Positions 46,388 through 58,879 of a DNA stretch of 64,000 bases are shown piece after piece. The position numbers and the translations under genes were made by a program. Location: NCBI RefSeq assembly GCF_022682495.2, contig NC_071392.1:132431318-132495317 (forward strand), read 5' to 3'. The notes under the pieces were generated by a model, which saw only the letters and a list, made by a program, of their open reading frames with translations, was not told the DNA's origin and made no database searches. How positions within the stretch are numbered: position 1 is the first letter of the stretch; each line of letters begins with the position of its first letter. This DNA is from Desmodus rotundus (lineage: Eukaryota; Chordata; Mammalia; Chiroptera; Phyllostomidae).

Positions 46388-46994
46388 GTAAGACTTGGAA
46401 CCTCAGAGAAACATGTTGAAGCAGGCAGTGCTGCTGTGTCCTTAAAGAGAAAGACTCGGAGCTCTAGAAAGTCTTTGTAGCCTGTTAGGAACATGGTGGT
46501 TCCCAGTGTGTACCTGGGTTGCAATGCAGGGAAATCGTGCAGTCAGCTCCCAGGAACAGAGCTCTTCACAATTTGTCTTTCTGTCTCCATCTGCTCAGTT
46601 TCTGTGGAAAGTGCAAGACTCAGCAGGATCATGGTACCTCAGTAATGAGGAGGGGCTGCTGTTCAGAGGCCCTGGGCCTGACTTCTTGAAACCCAACATT
46701 GAGAAAGAGCTGGTTGTGGGGTTTTGGTCATCCCTACTATTTTACTTTCTTCTGAGCTTGGGAACCGTGCCGGGGCCTAGCCATCCACCTTGGGACCAAA
46801 CCTTCAAAAGTTCTGTGTCTACAGACTGCTCTGGCTGATGATAATGATTTTTCTGAGGTTTCCACATGGATCAAAGTCTAGTTCAGTTTCTTCAGCTACT
46901 GCCTACTCAAGTCCAACCTCGTTTTAATTAAGACCAGGCCACAGCTCTATAGAAGTTCCTTCAAAAAGTTGTTCAGTGATTGGTTTGTCCTTTG

Positions 46995-47216
46995 CTGTCC
47001 ATTATGGTAGCCACTTGCCCTATGTGGCTATTTAAATTTACATTTATTAAATAAAAATCAAATAAAAAATTCAGCTCCTCAGTTCCAGTAGCCACATTTT
47101 AAGTGCTCACTAGCCATAGACGGCTGCAGGCTACCATAAAGGATGGTACAGAATATAGAACATTTCCATCATCACAGAAAGTTCTATTGGACACTGCTTG
47201 TACATAAGGTCTACTT
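46995..47216 (-). repeat. hAT-type MITE (chromosome-wide 'gtccaatagaac' family)
   Basis: It contains ttgctgtccattatggtagc, cttgccctatgtggctattt, ccagtagccacattttaagt and cagaaagttctattggacac, the reverse pattern of a common hAT-type nonautonomous element. A longer relative lies at 61311-61816. Confidence 0.5.
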
Positions 47217-47981
47217 CCAAAAAAAGGGATAACTACACTAAATCCCAGATAAAATAACACTTGAAATAACACACAGCAAAAGATAGAAACTAAGAAGTGG
47301 GTAGAAAGGCAAGGAGAAAATTCCATCAGTAGCTGGCTGAGAATGTTGTTAACAATTGGGCAGGAAAGTAAGCGTTTGAGTTTACTTTTAGCCAGAGCCT
47401 GTCTGTTACCACTTTTTGATTTATAAGTGAGTCTTTGTTTCTCATCTGACAGAAACAGACAGGACTAAGAACTCTGTTGGAACATGCTTGGGGTGACAGG
47501 CGCAGTATTTGATCATCTTTGCAGAAAATTCCTTGGCCAGCACACTGGGTTGTTGCCTCTGATTTTGGTCTGTATGATCAAGATCCCTTCTGTGAGGCCC
47601 CCACTTTTCAGAGGTTAAGTTGTCTGCTTCTGCATTTCTGCCAAAAATTCTAAAGAGGGAGGTTACTCTGTTGCTAGGCAGGAGTTCCTCTTCTGGTGTC
47701 AGGCATGCCCATTCCTACTGAGACCTTGTGGGGAAGAAGTAGGCGGGATGTTCTATCTAGCCACCTAGTGATCTCTACCAGGACCCACCCGATGAGATTG
47801 GGTAGGCTGAGGGCAGCCTGAAGAAAGGAGTAACATAGATCAGTAGAGGTCAAATGCACCAGGAGAAGCGAGAATGCTGAAGAGCAGGAAAAGCAGGTGT
47901 GAGAGGGGGATTTGAAAGACTAGCCATAATAGCATTGGTCCTTGGGGTGACCAGCATCCTTGATTAATGTGCAGCCTGAGA

Positions 47982-48205
47982 CAGGGGTTGGCAGACTGTT
48001 TCTGTAAAGGGCCAGAGTGCCAATATTTTTGGCTTCGTGGTCCATATAGTCTCTGTCACAATTACTCAACTCCACCTTGTAATGCAGATGCAGCCATAAA
48101 CAATAGGTAAACAAATGAGTATGTCTGTGTTTCAGTAAAACTTAATTTACAAGAGCAGGGTGGCAGGATGGATTTGGTCTACAGGCCATACTTCGCTGTC
48201 CCCTG
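47982..48205. repeat. hAT-type MITE
   Basis: Terminal inverted repeats caggggttggcagac and (reverse) caggggacagcgaag bound an interior with tctgtaaagggccagagtgc, ggtccatatagtctctgtca and taaaacttaatttacaagag. This matches a common mammalian hAT-Charlie-type nonautonomous element. I do not give a subfamily name. Confidence 0.65.
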
Positions 48206-49646
48206 ATCTAAGGCTGCTGAGATTCAGGTAATAAGGCCTAGAAGTTATACTCTCCCTGACTCCCAAGGCTCAAAGAGATCTCCACCTGCATGAGGGAATA
48301 TTACTTCTTTTCCACCCACTAAGAGCTGCTTCTCAGCAGTACTTTGGGCTTTTACCCATCAGAATGGTGTTTAGGAAACATCTGCTTCAATTTTAGAGAG
48401 CCTCACAGACACTGACTCCCAGAACTGGCTACCAAATAAATTTCATGGCTGCCTCCTCATGGGGACTAGGAAGAAAGAGAGAACTTGGAGGTCTTCCTGT
48501 TTCATTCTTTACCAAACACCTCATTCCTGTAACCTTTCCTTCAACCCCTCCTCCCCACCCCCAAAACATTTCTTAGGAGCTATTGACTGGACATACAGAC
48601 CAAAGTAAAGATTAGGTGGAAAATGTAAAGAATGGTAGGGGAACGGAAAGCACAGTGTTCAAATGCAGAAGAACAAGAGAATTGGTTAAAGAAACAGGAC
48701 AGTACCTTGGAGAAGGATCATGTATTACAGAAGGGAACCAGGACTCAGCCAGGCCACCACTGCACACTCCGGGGGACAACAGTTTATCTGTAGTCTCGGT
48801 AAATGGTGCCCCTGTTTTCTCAAATTTGGATTATGCAGTGCACAGACTGAATAGCAGTGGATGGCATACTTGTCTCTGTAGAGACGGAAGCCAGAAAGGT
48901 GTCCTGAGACATCAGTACTGGGAGGTGGGCTGGTTTAAAGTAAGCACATGTCTGAAAACATTAGGAACTGGAAGGAGCTGTTGAAAGTGAAGTAAGTCAG
49001 GAGTAAGTGGACCACAAGCTTTGGTGTTGGCTTTAATGAATTTCAGAGCACACCTACCCACCCTCCAAATGAAGCAGTCATATTTTTGGCTCCAGTGATT
49101 GTTGCCATGCCATGCCATGTCACCCCATTTTCCAAGAGAAGCTAGACATTTAGATTTTAATGTGAAAGACAAAAACTCTCTTTTCACTGTTGACAACAAA
49201 TTCAAGTGTTTATCGTAAATATACCCATGAGCTAAATTAGCCAATGAACCTCTTAATTTATCACCTATACTTTTCCTATGTTGCCTGTGTTTAGAATCTA
49301 GGTTTCATCAACCAAGATACCCATATAAGACCAGGCTAGAGAATGTGTCATCCAAAACAATCACCAAACTGAAGATGCTTCAGCAGACTAAGAGAGCTCT
49401 TACCTCATGGAGAAGCTTCTATCAAAGGGAAAGTAGAATTCTAGGGAAGTCAGTTATCAAGGAAAAGCGTCTGTGGCATGCTCACTTCAGATCACACTTT
49501 TCTTGTGGAACAGAGTGTCCTGCATTGAGCTTTGTAGTTCAGCTCTAAAGGGGGCTCTATTCATGGATGTTGTATGTGTAGAAAGTCATATGCCCAGGTT
49601 CCAACCTTCTAGATGTTTCCTAAGCTTGAATTTCTTTCCCTTCTAG

Positions 49647-49758
49647 GTCTTCCTGGTTCATAAATCCACCAAAATGCAGAAGAAAGCCCTCTCACTTCGC
49701 CTGCCCTGTGAATTTGGAGTCCCACTCAAGGAATTTGCCATAAAAGAAAGCACATACA
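49647..49758 (+). CDS. RIN2: RIN2 coding exon (SH2 beta-B 'FLVH' strand)
   Basis: This 112-bp exon encodes 37 residues (VFLVHKSTKM...AIKESTY) plus one base (A) of the next Thr codon. It carries the SH2 beta-B strand, where the canonical FLVR(E/D)S signature reads FLVHKS. The phosphotyrosine-binding Arg is thus replaced by His. I recall the same His in human RIN2, one of very few human SH2 domains without this Arg, so this is a family feature rather than damage in this genome. The acceptor is cccttctag and the donor is gtaagt. It follows the previous exon in phase 0 after a 3.26-kb intron. Confidence 0.97.
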
Positions 49759-49827
49759 GTAAGTTGTCACTGGATGGTTAGGTCCTGGTTGACACGAGGG
49801 CCTCAGGCCTCTCCAGCAGGTTGATAG

Positions 49828-50064
49828 AACCTGTGCTTCAAGACAGATGGACATGGGTCTGAGTCCTGACATTGTCATTTGTTCACTGAATGACTAGGCA
49901 GGTAACCTACCCCAGGAACTTCAGTTTCCTTATCTGTATAGTGGTGTGAGAGTTAACCTCAGAGAGTTGTTAACAGTTCAGTTAAGTAACATATGTGCAA
50001 AGTATGCAGCCAACTGCTTGACATGTGGCAGAGGCTTAACAGAGGTTGGTTTCCTCACTGCCTT
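49828..50064 (+). repeat. MIR remnant
   Basis: It contains ctgagtcctgacattgtcat, acttcagtttccttatctgt, cagagagttgttaacagttc and a tail with acatgtggcagaggcttaac. It lies in the intron after the FLVH-coding exon. Confidence 0.65.
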
Positions 50065-50957
50065 CCCAGTTACAAACCAGGATTTGGTGCCCAGGTTTGC
50101 TGATGACTAAGCTCCGGGGCAGGCTGCCTTTTTATGGGATCTAATACTGAAACATGTGTGTGCACATCTTTGTGAATAATCCTTGAGCAGACTTGTTCCC
50201 TCCACACAATCACTGTTCGGTTTTCTATGGAATGCAGCTAGTCAGAGGCAGGATCCAGCCCTTTCAGAAAATTAACTGAAGTTTTGAGGTGAGAGCAGTG
50301 TTCATAGCATTGGTTTTCTTCCTGCCATTTCATGGCCAAGTTTTAAATTAAAAAGGGAACACATAGTTCTGAGGTACTGCCAGCCTCCAAAAAGGATTAG
50401 AAGAAAGATCTACACCCCAAAGGCAAAGGCTTCGTTGAAATCACAGGTTAGCAAACTGAGGTGCACCAGCCAGAAGTGAGTTTGGAAGCCTGTTGACTAT
50501 TTCAGTCCCAAGTCTAAGACCAGGATTCTCACTTCTCAGTTTTGACCTCAGGGAGCCTCAGTCCATGCATTGAAGAAGCTGCAGGTATCGAGGTCAATTT
50601 AAGGGCAGATATGGGAGTACACTTAGACCAGACTTCATAGTCTCACTAAGTCATATGGCCTTTAACTAAATCTAGAGACATTACCAGCAGAAGTGAAACC
50701 TCGCAGCCTCAAGTTCAGCTGCAAACCAAGGTTCTGCAATGTTTTTCCTGCAGGTCTCACAAAGTCACTGGTGCCAGGGAAAATCTTCCCCATCAGAGAC
50801 AGGAACAGTCATTAAACCTGGTGAATGATTCATATACCAGTTTATTTATATTAGGAGGTGGTCAGAAGATAGATTTCAAACCTACCATTTTGAAGATAAT
50901 GATTTAAATATTAAGTGAAAAAGGCAATGCTGAGTTGGCCATTAGAAGTCTGCTATT

Positions 50958-52920
50958 GGAACACAACCAAGATGGCGGCGTAGGTAGACACACTGCACCT
51001 CCTCGCACAACCATAACTGACAGAAAATCGAAAGGCAAGGAAGTCTGACACCAAGTAGATAAAAAAGAAACATTCATCCAGACCGGTAGGAGGGGCAGAG
51101 ACGGGCACTGGGGCGGAGAGGACTTGCATGGCTGTGGCGGGACCCAGACTGGCTGAGTGTGGGAGGAACAGGGAAGGCAGTCTGACCACTAGCAGACCCT
51201 GCGGCCCCACATTCGCACACAGATAAACCAGGACGAATGGCGGGGAGCGAAGCAGACCCAGTAACCCAGGGCTCCAGCTTGGGGAAATAAAGCCTCAGAC
51301 CTCTGATTGAAAGAGCCCATGGGGGTTGGGGCGGCAGCAGGAGAGACTCCCAGCCTCACAGGAGAGTTTGTTGGAGAGACCCACAGGGGCCTAGAGTGTG
51401 CACAAGCCCAACCACTTGGGAACCAGCACCAGAGGGGCGCAGTTTGATTGTGGGTAGCAGAGTGAAAGACTGAAATCCGGTGGAGAGTGGAGCGGGCGCC
51501 ATTGCTCCCTCTCGGCCCCTCCCCCACATACAGCGTCACAGCGCAGCAACCAGTGTTACCCCGCCCTGGTGAACACCCAAGGCTCTGCCCCTTTAAGAAA
51601 CAGACATGCCAAGACAAAAAAAAAAAAAAAAAAAAGGCCCAAATGACAGAACACTTCAAAGCTCCAGAAAAAATACAACTAAGCGAGGAAGAGATAGCCA
51701 ACCTATCGAATGCACAGTTCAAAACACTGGTTATTAAGACGCTCACAGAATTGGTTGAATTTGTTCGAAAACTAGATGAAAAAGATGTAGCCTATGCTGA
51801 GAGAAACAAAGGAAAATGTACAGGGAACCAATAGTGATGCGAAGGAAACTGGGACTCAAATCAATGGTGTGGACCAGAAGGAAGAAAGAAACATCCAACC
51901 AGAAAGGAATGAAGAAATAAGAATTCAGAAAAATAAGGAGAGGCATAGGAACCTCCAGGACATCTTGAAACGTTCCAACATCCGAATTATAGGGGTGCCA
52001 GAAGGAGAAGAGGAAGAACAAAAAATTGAAAACTTATTTGAAAAAATAATGAAGGAGAACTTCCCTCATCTGGCAAAGGAAATAGACTTCCAGGAAGTCC
52101 AGGAAGCTCAGAGAGTCCCAAAGAAGCTGGACCCAAGGAGGAACACACCAAGGCACATCATAATTACATTATCCAAGATGAAACAGAAGGAGAAAATCTT
52201 AGAAGCAGCAAGAGAAAAGGAGACAGTTACCTACAAAGGACTTCCCATAAGACTGTCAGCTGATTTCTCAAAAGAGAGCTTACAGGCAAGAAGGGACTGG
52301 CAAGAAGTATTCCAAGTCATGAAAGGCAAGGGCCTACCTACATCCAAGATTACTGTATCCAGCAAAGCTATCATTTAGAATGGAAGGGAAGATAAAGTGC
52401 TTCCCAGATAAGGTCAAGTTAAAGGAGTTCATCTCACCAAGCCATTATTATATGAAATGTTAAAGGGACTTATCTAAGAAAAAGAAGATCAAAAATATGA
52501 ACAGTAAAAATGACAGCAAACTCACAGTTATTAACAACCACTCCTAAAACAAAAACAAAAGAAAACTAAGCAAACAACGAGAACAGGAACAGAACCACAG
52601 AAATGGAGTTCACATGGAAGGTTATCAATAGGGGATTGGGAGGGGGAGAGAGGGGGGAAAGGTACAGAGAATAAATAGCATAAATGATAGGTGGAAAATA
52701 GACAGGGCGGGGTAAGAATAGTGTAGGAAATGTAGAAGCCAAAGAACTTATAAGTATGACCCGTGGACATGAACTATAGGGGGGAAATGTGGGAGGGAGG
52801 GGGTGTGCAGGATGGAGTTGAGTGAAGGGGCGGAAATGGGACAACTGTAATAGCATAATCAATAAATACATCAAAAAAATAAAAATAAAAAATGATATGC
52901 AAAAAAAATGGATTAAAAAA
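50958..52920 (+). mobile_element. Full-length HAL1 in RIN2 intron (sense)
   Basis: This 1.96-kb HAL1 is flanked by the 12-bp duplication aagtctgctatt (50946-50957 and 52921-52932). Its leader starts ccaagatggcggcgtagg. ORF1 is split by a frameshift near 51785 and a second one near 52340. Between them, 51794-52378 encodes MLRETKENVQGTNSDAKETG through the RRM and CTD blocks. A 20-A run (51616-51635) follows the upstream ATG and takes that ATG out of frame. The 3' UTR has a GGGAGGGAGGGGG tract near 52792 and a long A-rich tail. It lies between the RIN2 exons that code the two halves of SH2, in the gene's orientation, so it is transcribed within RIN2 pre-mRNA. Confidence 0.88.
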
Positions 52921-54346
52921 AAGTCTGCTATTCAAGAACTGGTTTTTAAATCCCTTCTAATATTCAAAGTTCACCATGATAAGTTAGTCTGGAAACTCAT
53001 TTAGTGTTTGTACTTTAAAGCTTTCTTGATGTTCATCTCAGGTCCCTCCCTGCTAAAGGTTTTTCCTCTCTTTTGTCAGGATCTCTGTCACTTCCCTAAT
53101 CCTTTCCAGGGCACTTAAAGTGTTTGAAAGAGCTAGTATGCACAAAGCATTAAGGTAACCCCAGGCCTTAGTCCCACCATGATGGCCCCTTCTCAGGAAC
53201 TATCTTCTCTATGAATTGAGGTGCTTTGGAAAAGGAAGGACCTGCTATAAAAACAGATGGCTATTTTGTCATAACATCTGGACAATGCGGCTTAATAATA
53301 ATAAATACCACCTCATATTTGTGTAGATTGTTTTCACATGAGTTACTCCATTTTTTAAATTTCAATTCCCACTACCCTCCTATTTAACTCACTAAATTGT
53401 GGTATACACGTCTGTGTTTCTGTGTCCTTCAGTTGTGGTAGATGTATAAGAGCATAGGTGTGTTTTGGTGCTACAGAAATACTAAATAACCAAAATAATA
53501 CATCATAAGCAAATAATAAGCAAAATAAATAAGGATATGGAGTATTATAAAAGAGAAAACCCCATTTGATTGAAGAAACCGTCACAAAGCTAAAGATATT
53601 TCCAGTATTTTTGGAAGAGTGACTGCACGAATGACCCCTCAGCCACCACGGTGTGAGAAGTGGCTGGCAAATACGTGAATATTCGAAGTCAGACCACACA
53701 CTGTTCCACCATTTGGAAGATGTACAAAATGGCACACTATCTTCCCAAAACATCTCTTCTCCATTAAGAAGCTTGTGCACTTAGCATAATGCACTTGGTG
53801 GTGGCAGTAGTGGGGGTGGGAAGCACGCTGGGTAAATGAGTTTTAGAATCTTTCACGATGAATTTAAACAAAAGCTGACATATGGAGATCTTGTGTTATC
53901 CTCCAGGCTTTGTGCGCCTTCTGCCATGTGTTTTTATCAGGGGTGGCCTGTTTTGGCAAAGAGGCCTTGGTGTTCCCCAGTCCTTGTCATGTGCTGATGG
54001 TCTCTCACTCCAGCCAGACTGGTCCCTTAACCTCTGCCCAACTTTGCGCTCTGAACTTTTGAAAAAAAGATCATTGTGCAATTTGAGTCTGTGCTGGTCT
54101 GTTTACCAAGCATCGGAACATGTGCTCTGAGTAAGTCAGGGGCTGCGTTTCTAGGCCATCCACTCTTCACTGGCCTGTTTATTGCTGACATACATCCTCC
54201 TGAGAGCTGGTTCTGATAAGCCACGCAGTAGTTGTTTGAGAGCATTAGGATGGTCCTGTGTACACAGCGGATAACAGTGGAGGGGATTTCCTTTCCCAAA
54301 ATGTGACCAGAGACACTCAGCTGGTTTCCAAAATCTCTCTTTCCAG

Positions 54347-54419
54347 CCTTTTCCCTGGAAGGCTCAGGAATCAGCTTTGCAGATTTATTCCGGCTCATTG
54401 CTTTCTACTGCATCAGCAG
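54347..54419 (+). CDS. RIN2: RIN2 coding exon (SH2 C-terminal half)
   Basis: This 73-bp exon starts with two bases (CC) that complete Thr. It encodes FSLEGSGISFADLFRLIAFY plus CIS, and ends with two bases (AG) of a split Arg codon. The segment is the second SH2 helix and the following strand, where residues such as FADLFRLIAFY form the hydrophobic core. The acceptor is ctctctttccag and the donor is gtaagg. The preceding 4.6-kb intron (49759-54346) contains a full HAL1 retrotransposon in the same orientation as the gene. The small exon is called from exact phase matching and its RIN2-like residues, not from ORF length. Confidence 0.96.
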
Positions 54420-56326
54420 GTAAGGCCTCTTCCTCTCTTACGATTCTCAACACCTGCCTAGTATGCAATATAATTGGCCTGTGGTCTCTCGATTAAAATA
54501 AACAGAGGGAGGAGGCTTAACACCTATTAGATGTCACTGGAAGTTTTGGCTACTAAAATAAAATGGTCACCAAGTCACCTGTGTCAGGCTTAAGATCAAA
54601 ATAATTTCCCTGGCCCCTCTAAATGTAAAATCTCATTAATTAATATGATTTTGTTCTCAAGCTGCTCCTGTTTCCTTTTACCTGGACCCATCAAGCAGAG
54701 GAAACACACATGCATGCACACGCAAAGAGAGAAAGGGACCAATGATGCAAACCTGGAGCATTTAAAGGCCCTTGATAATTTTTCTGAAAACTCTTCAAGG
54801 GGAGCAAGTCATTTTAGAAATGCGGGATCCTTACACCAGCCTATAAATTGTGCGTCACTGACCTACATGGCCTCTGGGTGTTCATGTCCTTTTCATCATT
54901 AAAGCAACTATTTCAGTTGACAAGAAGTTAAGCCAAAAACCATAAGGTTAACAAGTGTCAGGAGGGTGCCAGTTGTGAAAGGCTTTTTCTTTTTTCTTTC
55001 CTTTCCATCCATAACAGTTTTTCAAATCAAGTGTTTTTTCAGTAATTAAGGATCCAAACTCTTTAGCTGCAGAGATTGACATTGCCTCCTCTGAGCTGAG
55101 TCAGCAGCCTCCTTTCTTCTTCGGAGTGTCTGTTGCAGCTGGTAGAGTAATGACAGGCATGAGCTACTAAGGGCTGTTTTCAAAGACCACTTCTCACAGC
55201 CAGTGCTGAGCCTGAGAAGCTTGTTTGAGATTGGTTTACTTTGTGTTAATTTAAGGGTCAGGTTATTTCTCAATGACTGAGTTAGATGTTCCTTGTACCT
55301 GTTCGACTAGGCCCTTTGGGGGCAGGCACTAAGTTATTTGCTCCTGGAGGTCAGCAGGCCAGGGAAAGCCATGCAGTTGATAGTCTGAAGGTAGAGAGAC
55401 AATCTCAAAAGGGACCCCAATGCTGCTTCCTAGCAGGAAGAAATGAGGGCTTCACCTAGAATTGGATCAGAGCTCTGTGAGTGTCCACTAAGGGACGAAA
55501 CCTGCCAAGGTGTAGACCAGAGCCCTTGGCTTGTGTGAGCAAATCTGCCACTCCAAGAAAGGAGGCTAGAGCAGGAGCCTCCACCATGCCCTGGGAATTT
55601 TACCTGGTCTGGCTGGAGGCCGACCAGGCCCTGGGAGTGAATTTCAACATGAACATGCTGGTCAGAGGTGAAGTTGGCCAGTGTTTACTCTTCATAGTTT
55701 GCTTGCCGGTGACTACTATTGTAAAAGATTGCTACACCTATAAAATAGCATTTGGCAGCAACACACAAAAGATACCATCTCTCCCCTTAGTGTTCTGGAA
55801 TGTTCTGGAATAATAGACTGGAATGCCTGCTGTCCAGGGCTGTCCAGTGATTGAAGGATATAAAGTACAGGAAAGCCTTTGATAGACTACAGAGCCTGGT
55901 GCTGAGATAAAGTACTTACAGAAAAATCCCAACATTGACATTTTGTGACGAGGGAGACCTGAGATTCATTTTCCTATTTTTTTAAATAATGCAAAGGTTC
56001 TTAATGTTTTTGTTTCTCCTTTTCATCATGTTACTCATTTAGTTAAATCTATGTTCTTAATTGATTTGATCCAGTCTTACCAAAATATTTTTGAAATGTT
56101 CTAGATGGTTGTTAGTACATAATATATTCAAATAGAGGTGACTGGTGTTCACACTGAGCATACATGCACCCATGCAACAAGACGAGAATTCATGAGTCGA
56201 TACGCATATGATTGCCACATTAGAAAGGCATGTTGAAAAGTATAGTGGAGGATACAAATAGTGATGATGCACACCTTGGCCACAAATGCCTAGCAGGTCT
56301 CTGTCAGTTTGCTGTAATCAGTGTAG

Positions 56327-56500
56327 TCTAGAGCACTGCCTTGCAAACTTGTACTACAATGCCTGTAATCTTGTTAGAATGCAGATTCCAACTGAGAGGG
56401 TCTGTGGCAGCACCTGAGACTTCATTTTCAATAAGCGCCCACGTGATAAGGCTGATGCTGCTGGTCTTACAACTACATTTTGAGTAGCAAGGGGCTGAGA
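56327..56500 (+). repeat. MER20-like hAT MITE
   Basis: It contains ttgttagaatgcagattcca, cagcacctgagacttcattt and ggctgatgctgctggtctta, the usual MER20 features. Confidence 0.55.
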
Positions 56501-56564
56501 AAATAATTTTCAATATTAATTATTAAGTATAATTATAATTTCAGGGGTTTTCTCGGTCTGTGCT

Positions 56565-56740
56565 AGGCATCATACATATTAATACATTATTTCTAATCCT
56601 CATGGAAACCCTGAAATCAGGATTATGAAGATGCTGTGGCTTGGAGAGAGTGAGAGGCTTGCCCGCATTCAATTAATAGCAGATTCTGGATTTGAATCCA
56701 GGACTGCCTTTTTACCAAAGCCCATATTTCCCCACTAGAT
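56565..56740 (-). repeat. MIR remnant
   Basis: Reverse MIR: taatcctcatggaaaccctg, gagaggcttgcccgcattca and gatttgaatccaggactgcc. Confidence 0.6.
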
Positions 56741-56744
56741 AGCT

Positions 56745-56965
56745 CAGATCCACAGATGTGGGGTCCAACACACCTGAGTTCCACTTCATTCCACACCAGC
56801 TCTGTGAGTGGGTGCAGGAGTCTCTCCATCTATGTCATCTGAGTTCTTGATCTATGGAATGGAGGGCATGAAAGTTTCCTCTCAGGATGTGTTGGAGCCC
56901 CACATGAGGTAAGGTGCTTGGTGCACTGCAATAGTAGGTGTTCGGTAAAGTTAGTCTCCTTCCCT
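56745..56965 (+). repeat. MIR remnant
   Basis: It contains acctgagttccacttcattc, ccagctctgtgagtgggtgc, gatctatggaatggagggca and gtgcttggtgcactgcaata, a plus-strand MIR next to the opposite-strand MIR on its left. Confidence 0.55.
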
Positions 56966-57135
56966 TTAGAAATATGACATATAGAGCAAAGTTAAAATAA
57001 AAAGTAAATCTAGACTATGTGTGTGCTAAAACTCTTGGGTGAAATCTTTATACCTAAGATGGATTTATTTTGTTAGGCAAGTTTTAGAATCAGGGCCCCT
57101 TTTCTTAACAGGGTATAGATGAGAAGGAAGGCCCC

Positions 57136-57136
<1 letters not shown>

Positions 57137-57176
<40 letters not shown>
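57137..57176. repeat. (TG)n microsatellite
   Basis: An uninterrupted TG dinucleotide run of 40 bases in a RIN2 intron, likely length-polymorphic. The Cys/Val-repeat reading frame across it is an artefact. Confidence 0.95.
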
Positions 57177-57177
<1 letters not shown>

Positions 57178-58074
57178 ATGGAGGAAATGCCATTATGCTC
57201 TGCCCTGGCTGGCACAATGGGAGAGGACTCATATACAACATCTAATTTTCTAGTAGATCAAAGCCTAAAACCACCAATTAGCAAGTGGCAGGTGTGGTTT
57301 CCTGTCATATATGTCATTAAGAAAAACCAAAAACAATCATGTGATATTTAGGCTCCAGGTACTGCAATGGGCAAGGTAAAAACTTAAAATAAACAAAGGC
57401 TGGTTTTGTTGTATGTGGCTTTCCCCCCAAATTGTCTAATGAAAGTAGATCTTAATTAAGTTGGTAAAGCCATAAAAACACATATTTGCATGATACTTTG
57501 GTGTTACAAAGTTCTAGTTACCATTGATCTTCATTTAAGATTATAATCAGGGTCACTGTGTCTCTGGGGGCCAGGCAGCAGCTATTACAGGTGCTGCCAT
57601 CCCCTTCATTGGCATTGGCAGTGTCAGTGAAGACGCTGCTATTCATCGAGGCTCCACCTGCTTCATCTAGAACAGATGTGAGAGGACAAATAGAAGGAGG
57701 TGTTCACCATGTTTGGGGGCAGGTAAAAGGGTCTTCTGGAAGCAGGAGGTGACCCAGACTTGACACCCCAGGAAAGAGGAGCCTCCTGACTGCCAACTCC
57801 CAGCATTTTTGTTAGCAGTATGTTAGAGCCCTTGTGACACTGTTACATTTTATTTATGTTTTGCTTTTTTCATTGACATTTTTTCTTTGGCATTCAGCTT
57901 CAACAGCTTCACAGGTTCCAAAACAATCAGTCATCCAGATTTAATCTGATGTAGCCCAGAATGTTGCCTAATCTTATTGTAAACAAGTAATTTGGTGTAG
58001 TTATTCTCTTCAGTGGAAGTTTTCAGGGCAGTTTGTGTAGACAAAACACAGGCAGAAGCTCCAAGTTTTGTCAC

Positions 58075-58500
58075 TTACTCTACCCCAGCCACCATGGCCC
58101 CTAGATATTCTTCATACATGTCAGACCCTCTCCCACCCTAGGACCTTTGCACCTGCTGCTTCCTCTGCCTGGAAAGTTCTTTTCCTCACAGTTTACTCCT
58201 TGGCTACCTTTAGATCTTCAGTCAAATGCTACCTGTTCATGGGGCCTTCCCTGGCCACCTCTCACACCTGAACACTCTTTCTTATTCCCCTACTGCACTT
58301 TATTTTTATCCATGGCACACATCCCCTTCTTATATATTATATAATTGCATAATTGTTTGTTGTCTATTGGTATCCATTTGAATGCAGCTTCATGCAGGTG
58401 GGTAATTTGTCTTTTTTTCCCCAGCACCTGGAACAGTGCCTGCCACATCACATATGACTATAGACATTTGCTGAATGAAGGAATTCATTGTAAGACCAAT
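58075..58500 (+). repeat. L2 (LINE-2) remnant
   Basis: It contains ctaggacctttgcacctgct, cttcctctgcctggaaagtt, cttccctggccacctctcac, agcacctggaacagtgcctg and a terminal tttgctgaatgaaggaat. This is an ancient L2 3' end in RIN2 intron sequence. Confidence 0.7.
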
Positions 58501-58879
58501 ACCACCACTAAAAAAAAAATAACTATTGTTATTGAATATTCATTCATTCATTTATTCAGAACACACTTTCTCCCTGTCTGTATCAGGCAAGGCATTGTGC
58601 TGAACCCTCTGGGGAACTCACCAATGCTTAGAGCATGGTGAAAAGGAACAAATGTTTATTAAGCCCGCCCTTTTCTTTTCTGAGAAAGCAGAAGATCATG
58701 GTCCATGCATTTACTAGGGGCGACAATATGCCCTAGGAATGCAAGCTCCTGGTGCCAGCTCAGCATTTTCTTGTTGGGCCTGTTAGCCTATGATGCTGCA
58801 GTGCATGTGTTTGTCAGTCTACACACGGCGTCATGCTGCTTGGGGACTGGGTTGTTGCATGAGGTCCTGTAGATGTGTC

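Larger units (their letters stand above)
46388..49646 (+). other. RIN2: RIN2 intron (3.26 kb)
   Basis: The donor is gtaaga and the acceptor cccttctag. It contains two hAT-type MITEs. The remaining parts, 46388-46994, 47217-47981 and 48206-49646, hold nothing I can identify. Confidence 0.93.
49759..54346 (+). other. RIN2: RIN2 intron (4.59 kb) carrying HAL1
   Basis: The donor is gtaagt and the acceptor ctctctttccag. It holds a MIR and the sense HAL1 at 50958-52920. Nothing is recognised at 50065-50945 and 52933-54346. Confidence 0.93.

Noticed and set aside
57136..57351. 71-residue frame with a Cys-Val repeat start
   Set aside because: It is a translation of the (TG)n microsatellite and lies within an intron.
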